Shown: piece by piece, positions 9,339 through 17,863 of the stretch | Layout: each line of letters starts with the position of its first letter | How positions within the stretch are numbered: the stretch's first letter is position 1 | Assembly (NCBI RefSeq): GCF_000304475.1 | Contig: NC_018949.1 | Location: 124,001-188,000, forward strand | Origin: Kazachstania africana CBS 2517 | Taxonomy: Eukaryota > Ascomycota > Saccharomycetes > Saccharomycetales > Saccharomycetaceae | Length of the DNA: 64,000 nucleotides | Reading direction: 5' to 3' | Translations under genes and position numbers: made by a program | Notes under the pieces: model-generated | Database searches by the model: none | What the model was told of the DNA's origin: nothing | What the model saw: only the letters and a program-made list of their open reading frames with translations

Positions 9339-10175
9339 ATGTCCAATCCAGATGATCTAGACGATGGTCTATTATATGATTTTGAAAATGAGGAGCTAGT
9401 AGCTCAAAGCCACAGCGGCAGCGATAATGAGGAAGAGCCACAGCAAGAGAATGAAAATAAGAGACCTTTGGATGAGGAAGAGGAAAAAGAAGAGGAAGCA
9501 AGACCACTATCGAAGAGACAGAAGAAGTTGCAAAAGAGATCAAAATTGCATGTAAAGAAGAAGGATCAAGTTCAGTACGAAGTGAACAAGAGAAAAGCTA
9601 TACCAAAATCCACGCCTGAAGAGATTCAAGAATATTTCACATCATTAATAAGAGAGAAAAACCCTGACTTAAGTGCCTTGGAACTTGAAGATTTATACTT
9701 CAAAAAAACAGATTTCTTATCTACCGCTAAGTTCGAAGAAGAACGTGACTTAGATAATTTGGCCAACTTTATGCAACAAAATTCAAAGGCTCCAAAAGCT
9801 ATTGTATTTTCGATGTCAAATATGCGAGTAGCTGATGTCTTCAGAAAACTGAATACAAATAAAGATTGTGTCAAGCTATTTGCTAAGAACAAATTGAAAG
9901 ATGACGTCAAGATCGTAGAAGACGTATTCAGTGGGAAATCCAAAAAGCTTACCAAAATGAAATATTTCTTGGCTACTCCAACAAGAATGGAGAAGATACT
10001 CGAGACTACAGAAGTATTTTTTCAAGGTAAAGACAAATTAGACGTTATTCTCGATGCAAGTTATCTTGATCCTAAAGATAACTCTCTGATTGCATCAGAA
10101 AATACAGTATTACTTTGTACTGTTCTTAAAACAATACTTAAGAAGAAAAGTTCCGTTAAGATTCTCTTATATTGA
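9339..10175 (+). CDS. CMS1: Cms1, 90S pre-ribosome / SSU processome component
   Basis: A 278-residue protein read from the ATG at 9339 (MSNPDDLDDGLLYDF). The frame is open five codons further up but only to a GTG. The first 70 residues are acidic and then highly basic (KRQKKLQKRSK); the rest matches the Cms1 family, including EYFTSLIREKNPDLSALELE and a C-terminal domain related to DEAD-box helicase folds but lacking ATPase motifs. S. cerevisiae Cms1 (about 291 residues) is linked to U3-containing 90S pre-ribosomes and was first found as a multicopy suppressor of mcm10. Nucleolar. In S. cerevisiae CMS1 also lies next to SSL1. Confidence 0.88.
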   Translation: MSNPDDLDDGLLYDFENEELVAQSHSGSDNEEEPQQENENKRPLDEEEEKEEEARPLSKRQKKLQKRSKLHVKKKDQVQYEVNKRKAIPKSTPEEIQEYFTSLIREKNPDLSALELEDLYFKKTDFLSTAKFEEERDLDNLANFMQQNSKAPKAIVFSMSNMRVADVFRKLNTNKDCVKLFAKNKLKDDVKIVEDVFSGKSKKLTKMKYFLATPTRMEKILETTEVFFQGKDKLDVILDASYLDPKDNSLIASENTVLLCTVLKTILKKKSSVKILLY

Positions 10176-10279
10176 GGAACTGTTCACAGAAGTATATATC
10201 CCACCATCCTACCATCGTGTAAACTAAGATCATAACACTATATACACTGAACATCGTTATATATCAATTTCTCAGATCA

Positions 10280-10302
10280 TCGCCAATATCAAATCTTGGC
10301 GA
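10280..10302. repeat. Short inverted repeat between CMS1 and TCB2
   Basis: TCGCCAA and TTGGCGA form a perfect 7-bp inverted repeat with a 9-nt spacer, about 105 bp after the CMS1 stop and 160 bp before TCB2. It could be a paired regulatory site or a hairpin in the CMS1 3' region; no known factor is assigned. Confidence 0.4.
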
Positions 10303-10464
10303 AATCTTAAAAGAAAATGTACCTGAAAGGAAAAAAAGAATAAAAAAAAATATTTACGTAAATCAAGATAGATCGATTAAACATACATAGTATATTGTGG
10401 TGTTATTTTTGCTTCAATTCTGGTTAATCGTTGCAAATATTTGGAGGAAAAAATCAAATAAAAC

Positions 10465-13400
10465 ATGGCTCCAAATACGGGGAATAAAGCTTTAGAATCC
10501 TCAGAGGAACCAATAGTTCCAAAAATTGAAAATATTCAAAAGAATGTGCTCACCAAGAGAAAGACAACAATAGATATCCCAGCATCTGAATCATTTAAAG
10601 TTAATGGCCAATCAGGGAATGTCAGGAGTCCCATGATTTCTTCATATGTCGGATGGAAAGAAATTGGTGGCTGGGAAGAAAGAGACGCATTGACAATTGA
10701 TGACGAACTGATGCTTGTAAATGACGAAACTTTTTTCGATAATTTTATACCTGACAAGTTTTTTGGTGACTGGTATCATTCGGTTGCCATATTAGGAGTA
10801 GCAGGCTTACTTTCTTTTCTAATTGGTTATTTTAAATTTTCCATGGCTCCAATGTTTTATGTAGCCACTGTGGCCTCTGTACTATACAGAACCTCTTCCA
10901 AAAAATATAGATCAAAGTTGAGGGATTTGGTTCAAAAAGAATTCACCGTTCAAAAAATCGAATCTGATTATGAATCAATGGAGTGGTTGAATCATACATT
11001 AAGCAAATTGTGGCCTCTTATCGAACCACATGTATCTAAGGAAATTGTCATGCAGGTCAACCAGATTCTTTTAAAAGAAAAATCGATTCCAAAGTTTATA
11101 AAAGCCCTCTGGATTGATCAATTTACACTTGGTGTTAAACCCCCACGTATTGATAGCGTTAAAACATTTCCAAATACCGATCGTGACATCGCTGTGATGG
11201 ATTGGACTCTATCGTTTACACCACATGATCATTCCGACATTAATGCAAAGAAAATGAAAAATTATGTGAATCAGTATATAGTGGTGAAGGCTAAATTATT
11301 TGGTTTGACCATACCCGTTAGAGTTTCAGATATTTCATTCGAAGTTAATACAAGATTAAAATTCAAACTAATGGAAGCATTCCCACACGTGGAGACAGTA
11401 AATGTTCAATTGTTGGAAGTCCCGGACATTGATTTTATAGCTACTCTCTTTGGCACTTCAATTTTCAACTGGGAAATTCTATCACTTCCTGGACTACACT
11501 CATTTATCAACCAAATGGCCGCCAAATATATGGGTCCTATCGTATTGCCACCATTTTCTTTCCAATTGAATTTACCAAAATTACTTTCCAAATCTCCTTT
11601 ATCTATAGGTGTTCTTGAAATTAAGATAAAAAATGCAGAAAAGTTGAAACTAGATGCTTCCACGTTGGGCACCAAGAATGATTCGCACAATTTATACTTA
11701 CAATTCAAAACCCAAGATAAAATTATTGGAAAAAGTAAAGTAATTTCCTGTACGAGCAATTGCACTTGGAATGAAAGCATATACGTATTGTTAGACTCGT
11801 TTACAGAGCCTTTAGCCATAAGTTTATTGGAGAAGCGTGAAATATTGAAAGATAAAATATTGGGAAGTCTTGGTTATAATTTGGATTCACTGAATAAAAA
11901 GGTAGGCAAAGAGATGAACTGTTCTACAACTTTCCTGAGAAGTTCTAAGCCAGTCGGGAACCTAAATTTTACTCTACGTTTCCATCCTACTCTTGAGAAG
12001 AAGAAATTACCTGATGGTACCATCGAAGAATTACCTGAATTGAATACAGGTATATCTAAGATCGTGATAGAAAGAGCTCGTGGGTTTAATGATGACGAGA
12101 CTAACAAACAATTATCACTGTACATAGAGTTATATGTGAACGGTGCTTTAGTACTCACTACAAAGAAGAAAAAATCCGGGGATGATAGCATATTTGAGTG
12201 GAAAAATGGTTTTGAGTTTATCGTAACGAACCGTCGCAGAGCAAAGGCTAAATTTGTCATCAAAGATGGTAAGACAAATGCTGAAATAGGTGTTCTAGTT
12301 GAGAATTTAAATGACTTGATAGATAGACAAGAAATTCACAAGAACTGGATACCTGTAAATAGTGATGGTGCGGAACTAAAAGTGACGACACACTGGAGAC
12401 CAGTTGAACTAGGTAATAATGCTGACTCCTTAATATATAACCCACCAATTGGTACCGTAAGGGTCCTAATTAATAAAGCTAATCATTTGAAGCACACGAA
12501 GAGAATAGGTCCCGTGGATACTTATGCCAAAGTTATGGTGAATGATGTAATTAGAGGAAAAACTATAGAAAAATACCAGTCATCAGATCCGATCTGGAAC
12601 GAGGCAATTTATGTCACTGTAACATCTCCAAATCAGAAAATTACCATAGAATGTATGGCTCTTGAGCCACTTGGACCAGAAATTTCTCTTGGTAAATTTG
12701 TTTTACCAACACAGAATTTGTTCGATAAGGGTATTGATGGAAAATATGTTGAACACATTGAAGAAGGGCATATCACTAGCAAATTGATTAATTCAAAAGG
12801 GAGTTCAAATGGTGAAATCGTATACTACCTCTCTTTCTATCCAACGGTTCCAGTTTTAAGTCCTGAAGAAATCAAAGATTTAGAAAGAATTAATAAAAGA
12901 AAGAAACTTCTTGAAGAGGACAAGAAGGCTAAGGAATCAAACGGTATGAAATTGAATAGAAGCGATACAGATTTTTTCTCTAAGGAGGAAAATAAAATTA
13001 AAGACATTGAGAGTATGTTTAGCAATAAAATGAAATTGACACTTGATGAGTTATTAAGTTATAACTCAGGTGTTTTCGCTTTTTCCATATTATCTGGTGA
13101 ACTGCCCTTACCAGGTCTGTACGTTCAGGTATTCCTTGATTCTGAACCATACGCACGTATAACTTCTCAAAGAGTCTCTTTAAGAACAATAAAGACTGGC
13201 TTGCTTGCTGACTATATGGTTAAAGAATTAGAATGGTCGGTAACGACCCTTAGAGTCGTGACTAAACCGAACAGTAGCCGTGATGATGAATGTGTATGTG
13301 AGGCAATTATCCCTACGATTGAATTAATCAGGAACTGTTACGATAATCCGTCGATTGTTACATTGGTGGGTAAAAGATCAGCTAAAGTAGTGATTCAGGC

Positions 13401-13965
13401 TTCATGGTTCCCTATAAATGTTACAAAATTACCACAAGCCGATCTAATTACAAATACTGGTGACTTAAAGATCAGTGTGATTCAAGGGAAGGATATAACT
13501 GATAATACAAATGGCCAGTGCAATCCAATGGTCAAAGTATATCTAAATGACAGCACAGAATCTGTCTTCAAGACCAAAGCCGTGAAGAAGACTACCAATC
13601 CAGTTTGGAATGAGACAAGCGAGAAAATTCTTTTAAGTAATAGGGTCAATGAATACTTGAAATTCAAAGTTTTTGATAGTCGTGTGGGGAAAAATAGTAC
13701 TGTGATAGACGAAGGTATACTACCATTGAGTAAAATCAATCCAGAAAGCGAGGAAAACGAACTTACAGTCCCACTGAAGAATAATAATGGGCTGCTTGAA
13801 CTAAATTTGAAATTTGAACCAAGATATGCGTATAAACTCGATAAACCCCCAACAAATGTCACTGATTTTTCCTCCAAGGGAATAAACAGTGGTATCAAAG
13901 TGGGTGCGACGGTCGTAGGTGTAGGAGCTACTGGCCTTGGCAAGATCAAAACTACCCTTTTCTGA
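10465..13965 (+). CDS. TCB2: Tricalbin (Tcb2/Tcb1 type), ER-plasma membrane tether
   Basis: A 1,166-residue tricalbin. A hydrophobic ER hairpin lies at about residues 105-145 (VAILGVAGLLSFLIGYF then FYVATVASVLY). An SMP lipid-transfer domain follows at about 165-370 (MEWLNHTLSKLWPLIEP). Several C2 domains come after, at about 375-500, 515-640, 660-780 and 985-1110, judged by C2 patterns such as NPVWNE and DPIWNE. Tricalbins anchor cortical ER to the plasma membrane and move lipids. The length (about 1,178 in Tcb2 and 1,186 in Tcb1) and the absence of a Tcb3-type N-terminal extension fit Tcb1/Tcb2. The neighbour SNN1 is the same as beside S. cerevisiae TCB2 (YNL087W), so TCB2 is favoured. Confidence 0.9.
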   Translation: MAPNTGNKALESSEEPIVPKIENIQKNVLTKRKTTIDIPASESFKVNGQSGNVRSPMISSYVGWKEIGGWEERDALTIDDELMLVNDETFFDNFIPDKFFGDWYHSVAILGVAGLLSFLIGYFKFSMAPMFYVATVASVLYRTSSKKYRSKLRDLVQKEFTVQKIESDYESMEWLNHTLSKLWPLIEPHVSKEIVMQVNQILLKEKSIPKFIKALWIDQFTLGVKPPRIDSVKTFPNTDRDIAVMDWTLSFTPHDHSDINAKKMKNYVNQYIVVKAKLFGLTIPVRVSDISFEVNTRLKFKLMEAFPHVETVNVQLLEVPDIDFIATLFGTSIFNWEILSLPGLHSFINQMAAKYMGPIVLPPFSFQLNLPKLLSKSPLSIGVLEIKIKNAEKLKLDASTLGTKNDSHNLYLQFKTQDKIIGKSKVISCTSNCTWNESIYVLLDSFTEPLAISLLEKREILKDKILGSLGYNLDSLNKKVGKEMNCSTTFLRSSKPVGNLNFTLRFHPTLEKKKLPDGTIEELPELNTGISKIVIERARGFNDDETNKQLSLYIELYVNGALVLTTKKKKSGDDSIFEWKNGFEFIVTNRRRAKAKFVIKDGKTNAEIGVLVENLNDLIDRQEIHKNWIPVNSDGAELKVTTHWRPVELGNNADSLIYNPPIGTVRVLINKANHLKHTKRIGPVDTYAKVMVNDVIRGKTIEKYQSSDPIWNEAIYVTVTSPNQKITIECMALEPLGPEISLGKFVLPTQNLFDKGIDGKYVEHIEEGHITSKLINSKGSSNGEIVYYLSFYPTVPVLSPEEIKDLERINKRKKLLEEDKKAKESNGMKLNRSDTDFFSKEENKIKDIESMFSNKMKLTLDELLSYNSGVFAFSILSGELPLPGLYVQVFLDSEPYARITSQRVSLRTIKTGLLADYMVKELEWSVTTLRVVTKPNSSRDDECVCEAIIPTIELIRNCYDNPSIVTLVGKRSAKVVIQASWFPINVTKLPQADLITNTGDLKISVIQGKDITDNTNGQCNPMVKVYLNDSTESVFKTKAVKKTTNPVWNETSEKILLSNRVNEYLKFKVFDSRVGKNSTVIDEGILPLSKINPESEENELTVPLKNNNGLLELNLKFEPRYAYKLDKPPTNVTDFSSKGINSGIKVGATVVGVGATGLGKIKTTLF

Positions 13966-14068
13966 TTATGTGTTGTATATATGTTTTATATGAGAATATA
14001 CCTTGAACGGAGGATTATTAAAAGTGAGAAAAATATCAAGTTTCATATTCAAGCGTCATCATCAAAAT

Positions 14069-14359
14069 ATGGAGATATACAGGCAAATGTCCAATAGAGA
14101 CGAGCATGAGCATACGGCAGTGGTACATCCTGTGGAATTAAGTCTATATTCCCTGATATCGAACGACCTTGATGAGATCTTCAGCTCGATTAATAAGTTG
14201 AGATCGGTGCAGGCATTGTCAATTTTAAAGTTGAGGTCAATTAGGAACTCCATACAGCATGAGAACGATCTACTCTCCATGGAGAGTTCAGAAAGGAGGA
14301 TACAAAGACTTCTAGAAAGATTAGAAGCATTAGAGGATCGTATTTCAAAGCGTATATAA
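14069..14359 (+). CDS. SNN1: Snn1, BLOC-1 complex subunit
   Basis: A small protein of 96 residues from the ATG at 14069, or 90 residues from an in-frame ATG at 14087. It contains the segment HPVELSLYSLISNDLDEIF followed by a coiled-coil helix rich in Glu, Leu and Arg to the end. This matches the S. cerevisiae Snn1 pattern (about 102 residues), a component of the BLOC-1 complex that acts in endosomal maturation through Msb3 and Vps21. The frame is open above 14069 but only to a TTG. Position directly after TCB2 on the same strand reproduces YNL087W-YNL086W. It starts only about 100 bp after the TCB2 stop. Confidence 0.82.
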   Translation: MEIYRQMSNRDEHEHTAVVHPVELSLYSLISNDLDEIFSSINKLRSVQALSILKLRSIRNSIQHENDLLSMESSERRIQRLLERLEALEDRISKRI

Positions 14360-14416
14360 AGAAAAATGAAACTAGTACAAATTTGTATGAGTATGTATAT
14401 ATATATAATAATAAGA

Positions 14417-15379
14417 TTATTTTAATTGATTGATTTGATTATTGATGGAGTTAAGTTCATTCTTCTTTGTAGAAAGATATGATTCCAAACGATCGACTTG
14501 TTTTTCAATATTTTGAAGGTCGTCTATTACAGAGTCTACTCTTACATTGGCCTGGATTGATTTAGATGACGATTCCATTTTTTTATAATTGAGTAAATTT
14601 TCGAATTGTGATTTTACAACGCTTGCATTCTTATTTGTAGTATTTGAAGTTCTAGTAGTTGTCTCTGTTCGAGGAACTGAGTCAACTTTGTATGAGATTT
14701 CTGATTTATCTATAATATTGGAGATTCTAGAAGGAAGAGAGTTTGGTATAGCAGCATTTAAGTCACTATTCTGTTTCAAAATGTGCAAAAAGTACATTGC
14801 TGGATCTTTATTAATGGAGGTAGAGTTCTTAGGATTAACCAATTTCCATGTCTTTTCAATGTCACCATTTGAAACGTTGATGAAATGAGTTGGATTCGAA
14901 TTGACTATAATGGAGAGTGATGAAAACGTAAATGAACCATCAGTTAATGTGCTCTTAGTTAGTAGATCGTTGTACACTTTCAAATCGTTTGGAGAAATGT
15001 ACCAATCAACCTCTCTAGCCTTCTTTGTCTCTTCCTCCTTTGGGGTAGAAGTAACAGGGTTGTTTGAACGTTTTTGTTTGATTAATTTGGCTTTACTACC
15101 TGGAATCAACCAATCTGGTAGGACATCAGGCACGGTAGAGATATTGTTATTGATTAAATCAAACAACAATCTCATGCAGATGACAAATTCTTCAAAATCT
15201 AACATGTCATCATCATCAATATCAGCTAAGAACCAAATTTTGTTCAAAATTGACGAATCTTGTTTAGAATTGTATAAAATTGGCTTGACTTGGTCATGAG
15301 ACACTTTATTCTCCACTGGTTTCAAACCACAGAAGATTTGCCAGTACTTTTTGATCTCAAACTGCTCTAATTTAGGCAT
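14417..15379 (-). CDS. END3: End3, EH-domain endocytic coat protein
   Basis: A 320-residue protein that begins MPKLEQFEIKKYW and carries an N-terminal EH domain with an EF-hand loop (DIDDDDMLDFEEF, about residues 51-63), a second EH-like region at about 130-220, and C-terminal coiled-coil repeats (SVIDDLQNIEKQVDRLE). S. cerevisiae End3 (349 residues) works with Pan1 and Sla1 in actin-coupled endocytosis at cortical patches. The middle linker is shorter here. In S. cerevisiae MKT1 lies between SNN1 and END3; here only 57 bp separate the two stops, so MKT1 is cleanly absent from this position. Confidence 0.96.
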   Translation of the reverse strand: MPKLEQFEIKKYWQIFCGLKPVENKVSHDQVKPILYNSKQDSSILNKIWFLADIDDDDMLDFEEFVICMRLLFDLINNNISTVPDVLPDWLIPGSKAKLIKQKRSNNPVTSTPKEEETKKAREVDWYISPNDLKVYNDLLTKSTLTDGSFTFSSLSIIVNSNPTHFINVSNGDIEKTWKLVNPKNSTSINKDPAMYFLHILKQNSDLNAAIPNSLPSRISNIIDKSEISYKVDSVPRTETTTRTSNTTNKNASVVKSQFENLLNYKKMESSSKSIQANVRVDSVIDDLQNIEKQVDRLESYLSTKKNELNSINNQINQLK

Positions 15380-16162
15380 TCCAATGGTCTCTCAATACTG
15401 ATCAAATTGGTATACGTTGATCATAACTAGCTCTCTCTCTTTTTTTCTCTTAGGAGAAAAGGGCTTTAACTACAAGCCCTGAAAAATCATTATAAACGTG
15501 AATAAGAACGGTGCTGGCGAGTACTTGAAGAGGAGCTGATGCGCTGCATCTCGTAGATTCGTCTCTAAAATGATGTTTAGCATGTCATAGACACTTTTCT
15601 CTCGAAAATTCGAGCTGTTTTGGATGATTTACACCAATGCGACGAGTCTACTATCAGGGTGCGGTATGTCATGGAGGCATACTTGAATGGGAGGCGATGT
15701 GCTGGATGGAACGTTCACAGACTGTGTAGATTACGATAAAGGACAAGTTTCTACGAGTTTCTAGGGGATTTCCAGCCGATCTTTTGAGCATTTTATAGCA
15801 GTTGTTGATGGCCATACAGCAGTGCCATGCAATCATCTAAAGAGATGTATGGAACCTTACAGTAAAGGAGAATTCGCGGAGGACTGTGCAGTCTGACTGC
15901 TTCCAGCGTAGGCAATGACTTTCCAGGTATCTCTTGCAACACGCTGACGGCTCTTCTTGACTTTGACAGCCTCCTACGAATCACCAGCAGCCCACACATA
16001 TATATAACTAAGTAGCATTCCAGCAACAACCCAATTGCATCCTAATGATGGCAGAAGATAGATTTTCGAACACTACAAGTATATTCAGTTAATATATCGA
16101 CTGACACTTTTATAAAAAACAAACCACTAAGACGGCAAAGCTACAGTCAAATTGAAGGTGAA
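15380..16162. other. Divergent intergenic region END3-SAL1 with unusually high G+C
   Basis: 783 bp with no recognised gene. Lines counted by eye between about 15640 and 15960 are around 50% G+C, well above surrounding intergenic DNA. A minus-strand 78-codon ORF (15793-16029) has no features I recognise. A short (AT)n stretch lies at about 16000. Both promoters must be here; a noncoding RNA or a decayed gene is possible. Confidence 0.45.
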
Positions 16163-17680
16163 ATGGTCCGGGATGACGATGATACAGATAAGTATAGGAG
16201 GTTATTCGATAAGATAGACAGTAGACACCTTGGTAAGTTCACTTACCTAGATTTGAAAGAGTATTTGAAGGATGTGGATCATCCCATCTCGACAAATGAT
16301 ATTGCCATTTATCATTTATTTCAAAATATGGATTTAGATAATGATCACTCTATAGATTTGAAAGACTTTATCAAGTACAATCAATCAGCTGAGTCTCAAA
16401 TAAAGAGTGGGTTCCAAAATATTGATTTGGATGATGATGGTAGTATCTCATCCAATGAAATCCTAAGCTATCTTTCCAAGAAGATCGATGGTAATAAAGA
16501 TCAAGATAGGAAACTAAAAAAGTTCTTACAATGGGCATTCAACAAGAATGAGAAGATTACATACGATCAATGGCATAATTTCTTAGTATTAATGCCAAGA
16601 GGCAACGGTAACACGAGACTAACCACGGCATTCAATTATTATCACTCATTTAATAATAATATCGATGATTTAGAAGTAACTTCCGAAGGTGATGTGACTC
16701 TAATTAACGATTTTGTAGAAAAGTTCAAATATTTTATTATTGGTGGCATATCTGGAGTGGTGTCGAGAACATGTACAGCACCATTTGATAGAATCAAGAC
16801 TTTCCTCATAGTAAGAACCGATTTGAAACCAACTCTTTTAAATGAACAGAAAAGAAAGGAAATATCATTAGAAAGACATGTATCTAATGTCAAGAAAATA
16901 CGATCACCTCTCGTTAAGGCAATCACCTCCCTTTATAGGACAAATGGATTAAAAGCATTTTACGTTGGGAACGGTTTAAATTCAGTAAAAGTCTTTCCTG
17001 AGTCATCAATAAAATTTGGCACTTTTGAAATAACTAAGAAACTATTACGTAAATGGAATCCAGAAACTGGAGAATTTGAACTTTCTAAAATTTCTACTTA
17101 CATTGCAGGTGGTCTTGCAGGGGTAATGTCACAATTTGTCGTATATCCAGTCGATACCATTAAATTTAGACTACAGTGCACTTCTCTAGGCAACTATAGC
17201 CAGACAAGCCACAACCAAATCCTCGTAGAAACAGTTAAATCTTTATACAAAGAAGGTGGGATCAGCATCTTTTACAGAGGCTTGATAACGGGACTCCTGG
17301 GTATTTTCCCCTATGCTGCCATGGATCTGGGGACTTTCACTATGTTGAAAAACATCATATTGAAACAAAGTGGTGGCAAAGAGAACGAACTAACTAATTT
17401 ACAGACTTTATCCATTGGAGCCACAAGCGGTTCCATTGGTACAACAATCGTTTATCCAATTAATTTATTGAGAACAAGATTACAAACACAAGGAACTTTT
17501 GCCCACCCCTACAAATATAAAGGATTCAGAGACGTCATGTGGAAAACCATCCAAAGAGAAGGTTACCAGGGCCTTTACAAAGGCTTGATACCAACTTTAG
17601 CTAAAGTGTGTCCTTCTGTCTCAATCAGTTATTTATGCTACGAAAATTTGAAAAGACTCACAAAACTTGATAAGCCTTGA
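16163..17680 (+). CDS. SAL1: Sal1, calcium-binding mitochondrial ADP/ATP (ATP-Mg/Pi type) carrier
   Basis: A 505-residue carrier of the SCaMC type. The N-terminal half has EF-hand loops (DKIDSRHLGKFTYLDL, NMDLDNDHSIDLKDF, NIDLDDDGSISSNEI); the C-terminal half has three mitochondrial-carrier repeats with signature motifs PFDRIKT, PVDTIKF and PINLLRT. In S. cerevisiae Sal1 exchanges ATP-Mg and ADP across the inner membrane in a calcium-stimulated way and becomes essential when Aac2 transport is lost. Length matches the 494 residues of the functional S. cerevisiae allele. The frame is intact, unlike the frameshifted sal1 allele of some laboratory strains. It precedes PMS1 as in S. cerevisiae. 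Confidence 0.95.
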   Translation: MVRDDDDTDKYRRLFDKIDSRHLGKFTYLDLKEYLKDVDHPISTNDIAIYHLFQNMDLDNDHSIDLKDFIKYNQSAESQIKSGFQNIDLDDDGSISSNEILSYLSKKIDGNKDQDRKLKKFLQWAFNKNEKITYDQWHNFLVLMPRGNGNTRLTTAFNYYHSFNNNIDDLEVTSEGDVTLINDFVEKFKYFIIGGISGVVSRTCTAPFDRIKTFLIVRTDLKPTLLNEQKRKEISLERHVSNVKKIRSPLVKAITSLYRTNGLKAFYVGNGLNSVKVFPESSIKFGTFEITKKLLRKWNPETGEFELSKISTYIAGGLAGVMSQFVVYPVDTIKFRLQCTSLGNYSQTSHNQILVETVKSLYKEGGISIFYRGLITGLLGIFPYAAMDLGTFTMLKNIILKQSGGKENELTNLQTLSIGATSGSIGTTIVYPINLLRTRLQTQGTFAHPYKYKGFRDVMWKTIQREGYQGLYKGLIPTLAKVCPSVSISYLCYENLKRLTKLDKP

Positions 17681-17775
17681 AAGATTCTGCATTTCAACTA
17701 TGCCCATTAGTGGTATTTAGCCAATTCCAGGCCATTTCATTTAGATACATGTATATATTGTAGTTGTTTTATATA

Positions 17776-17782
17776 TTCGCGT
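17776..17782. promoter_or_regulatory. MBF/SBF-type site upstream of PMS1
   Basis: TTCGCGT (ACGCGAA on the other strand) lies 82 bp before the PMS1 ATG. It resembles hybrid MCB/SCB elements that drive G1/S expression of replication and mismatch-repair genes. Binding is inferred. Confidence 0.4.
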
Positions 17783-17863
17783 AATAAATATTTATTTATA
17801 TTAATGAGAAACGATTTCGTGTATTGACAAAAACATAGGTGGTGGTCCCAGAGGAATAGAGAA

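Noticed and set aside
14342..14416. Remnant of MKT1 between SNN1 and END3
   Set aside because: There is too little sequence between the two genes and no similarity seen; the gene is cleanly absent.
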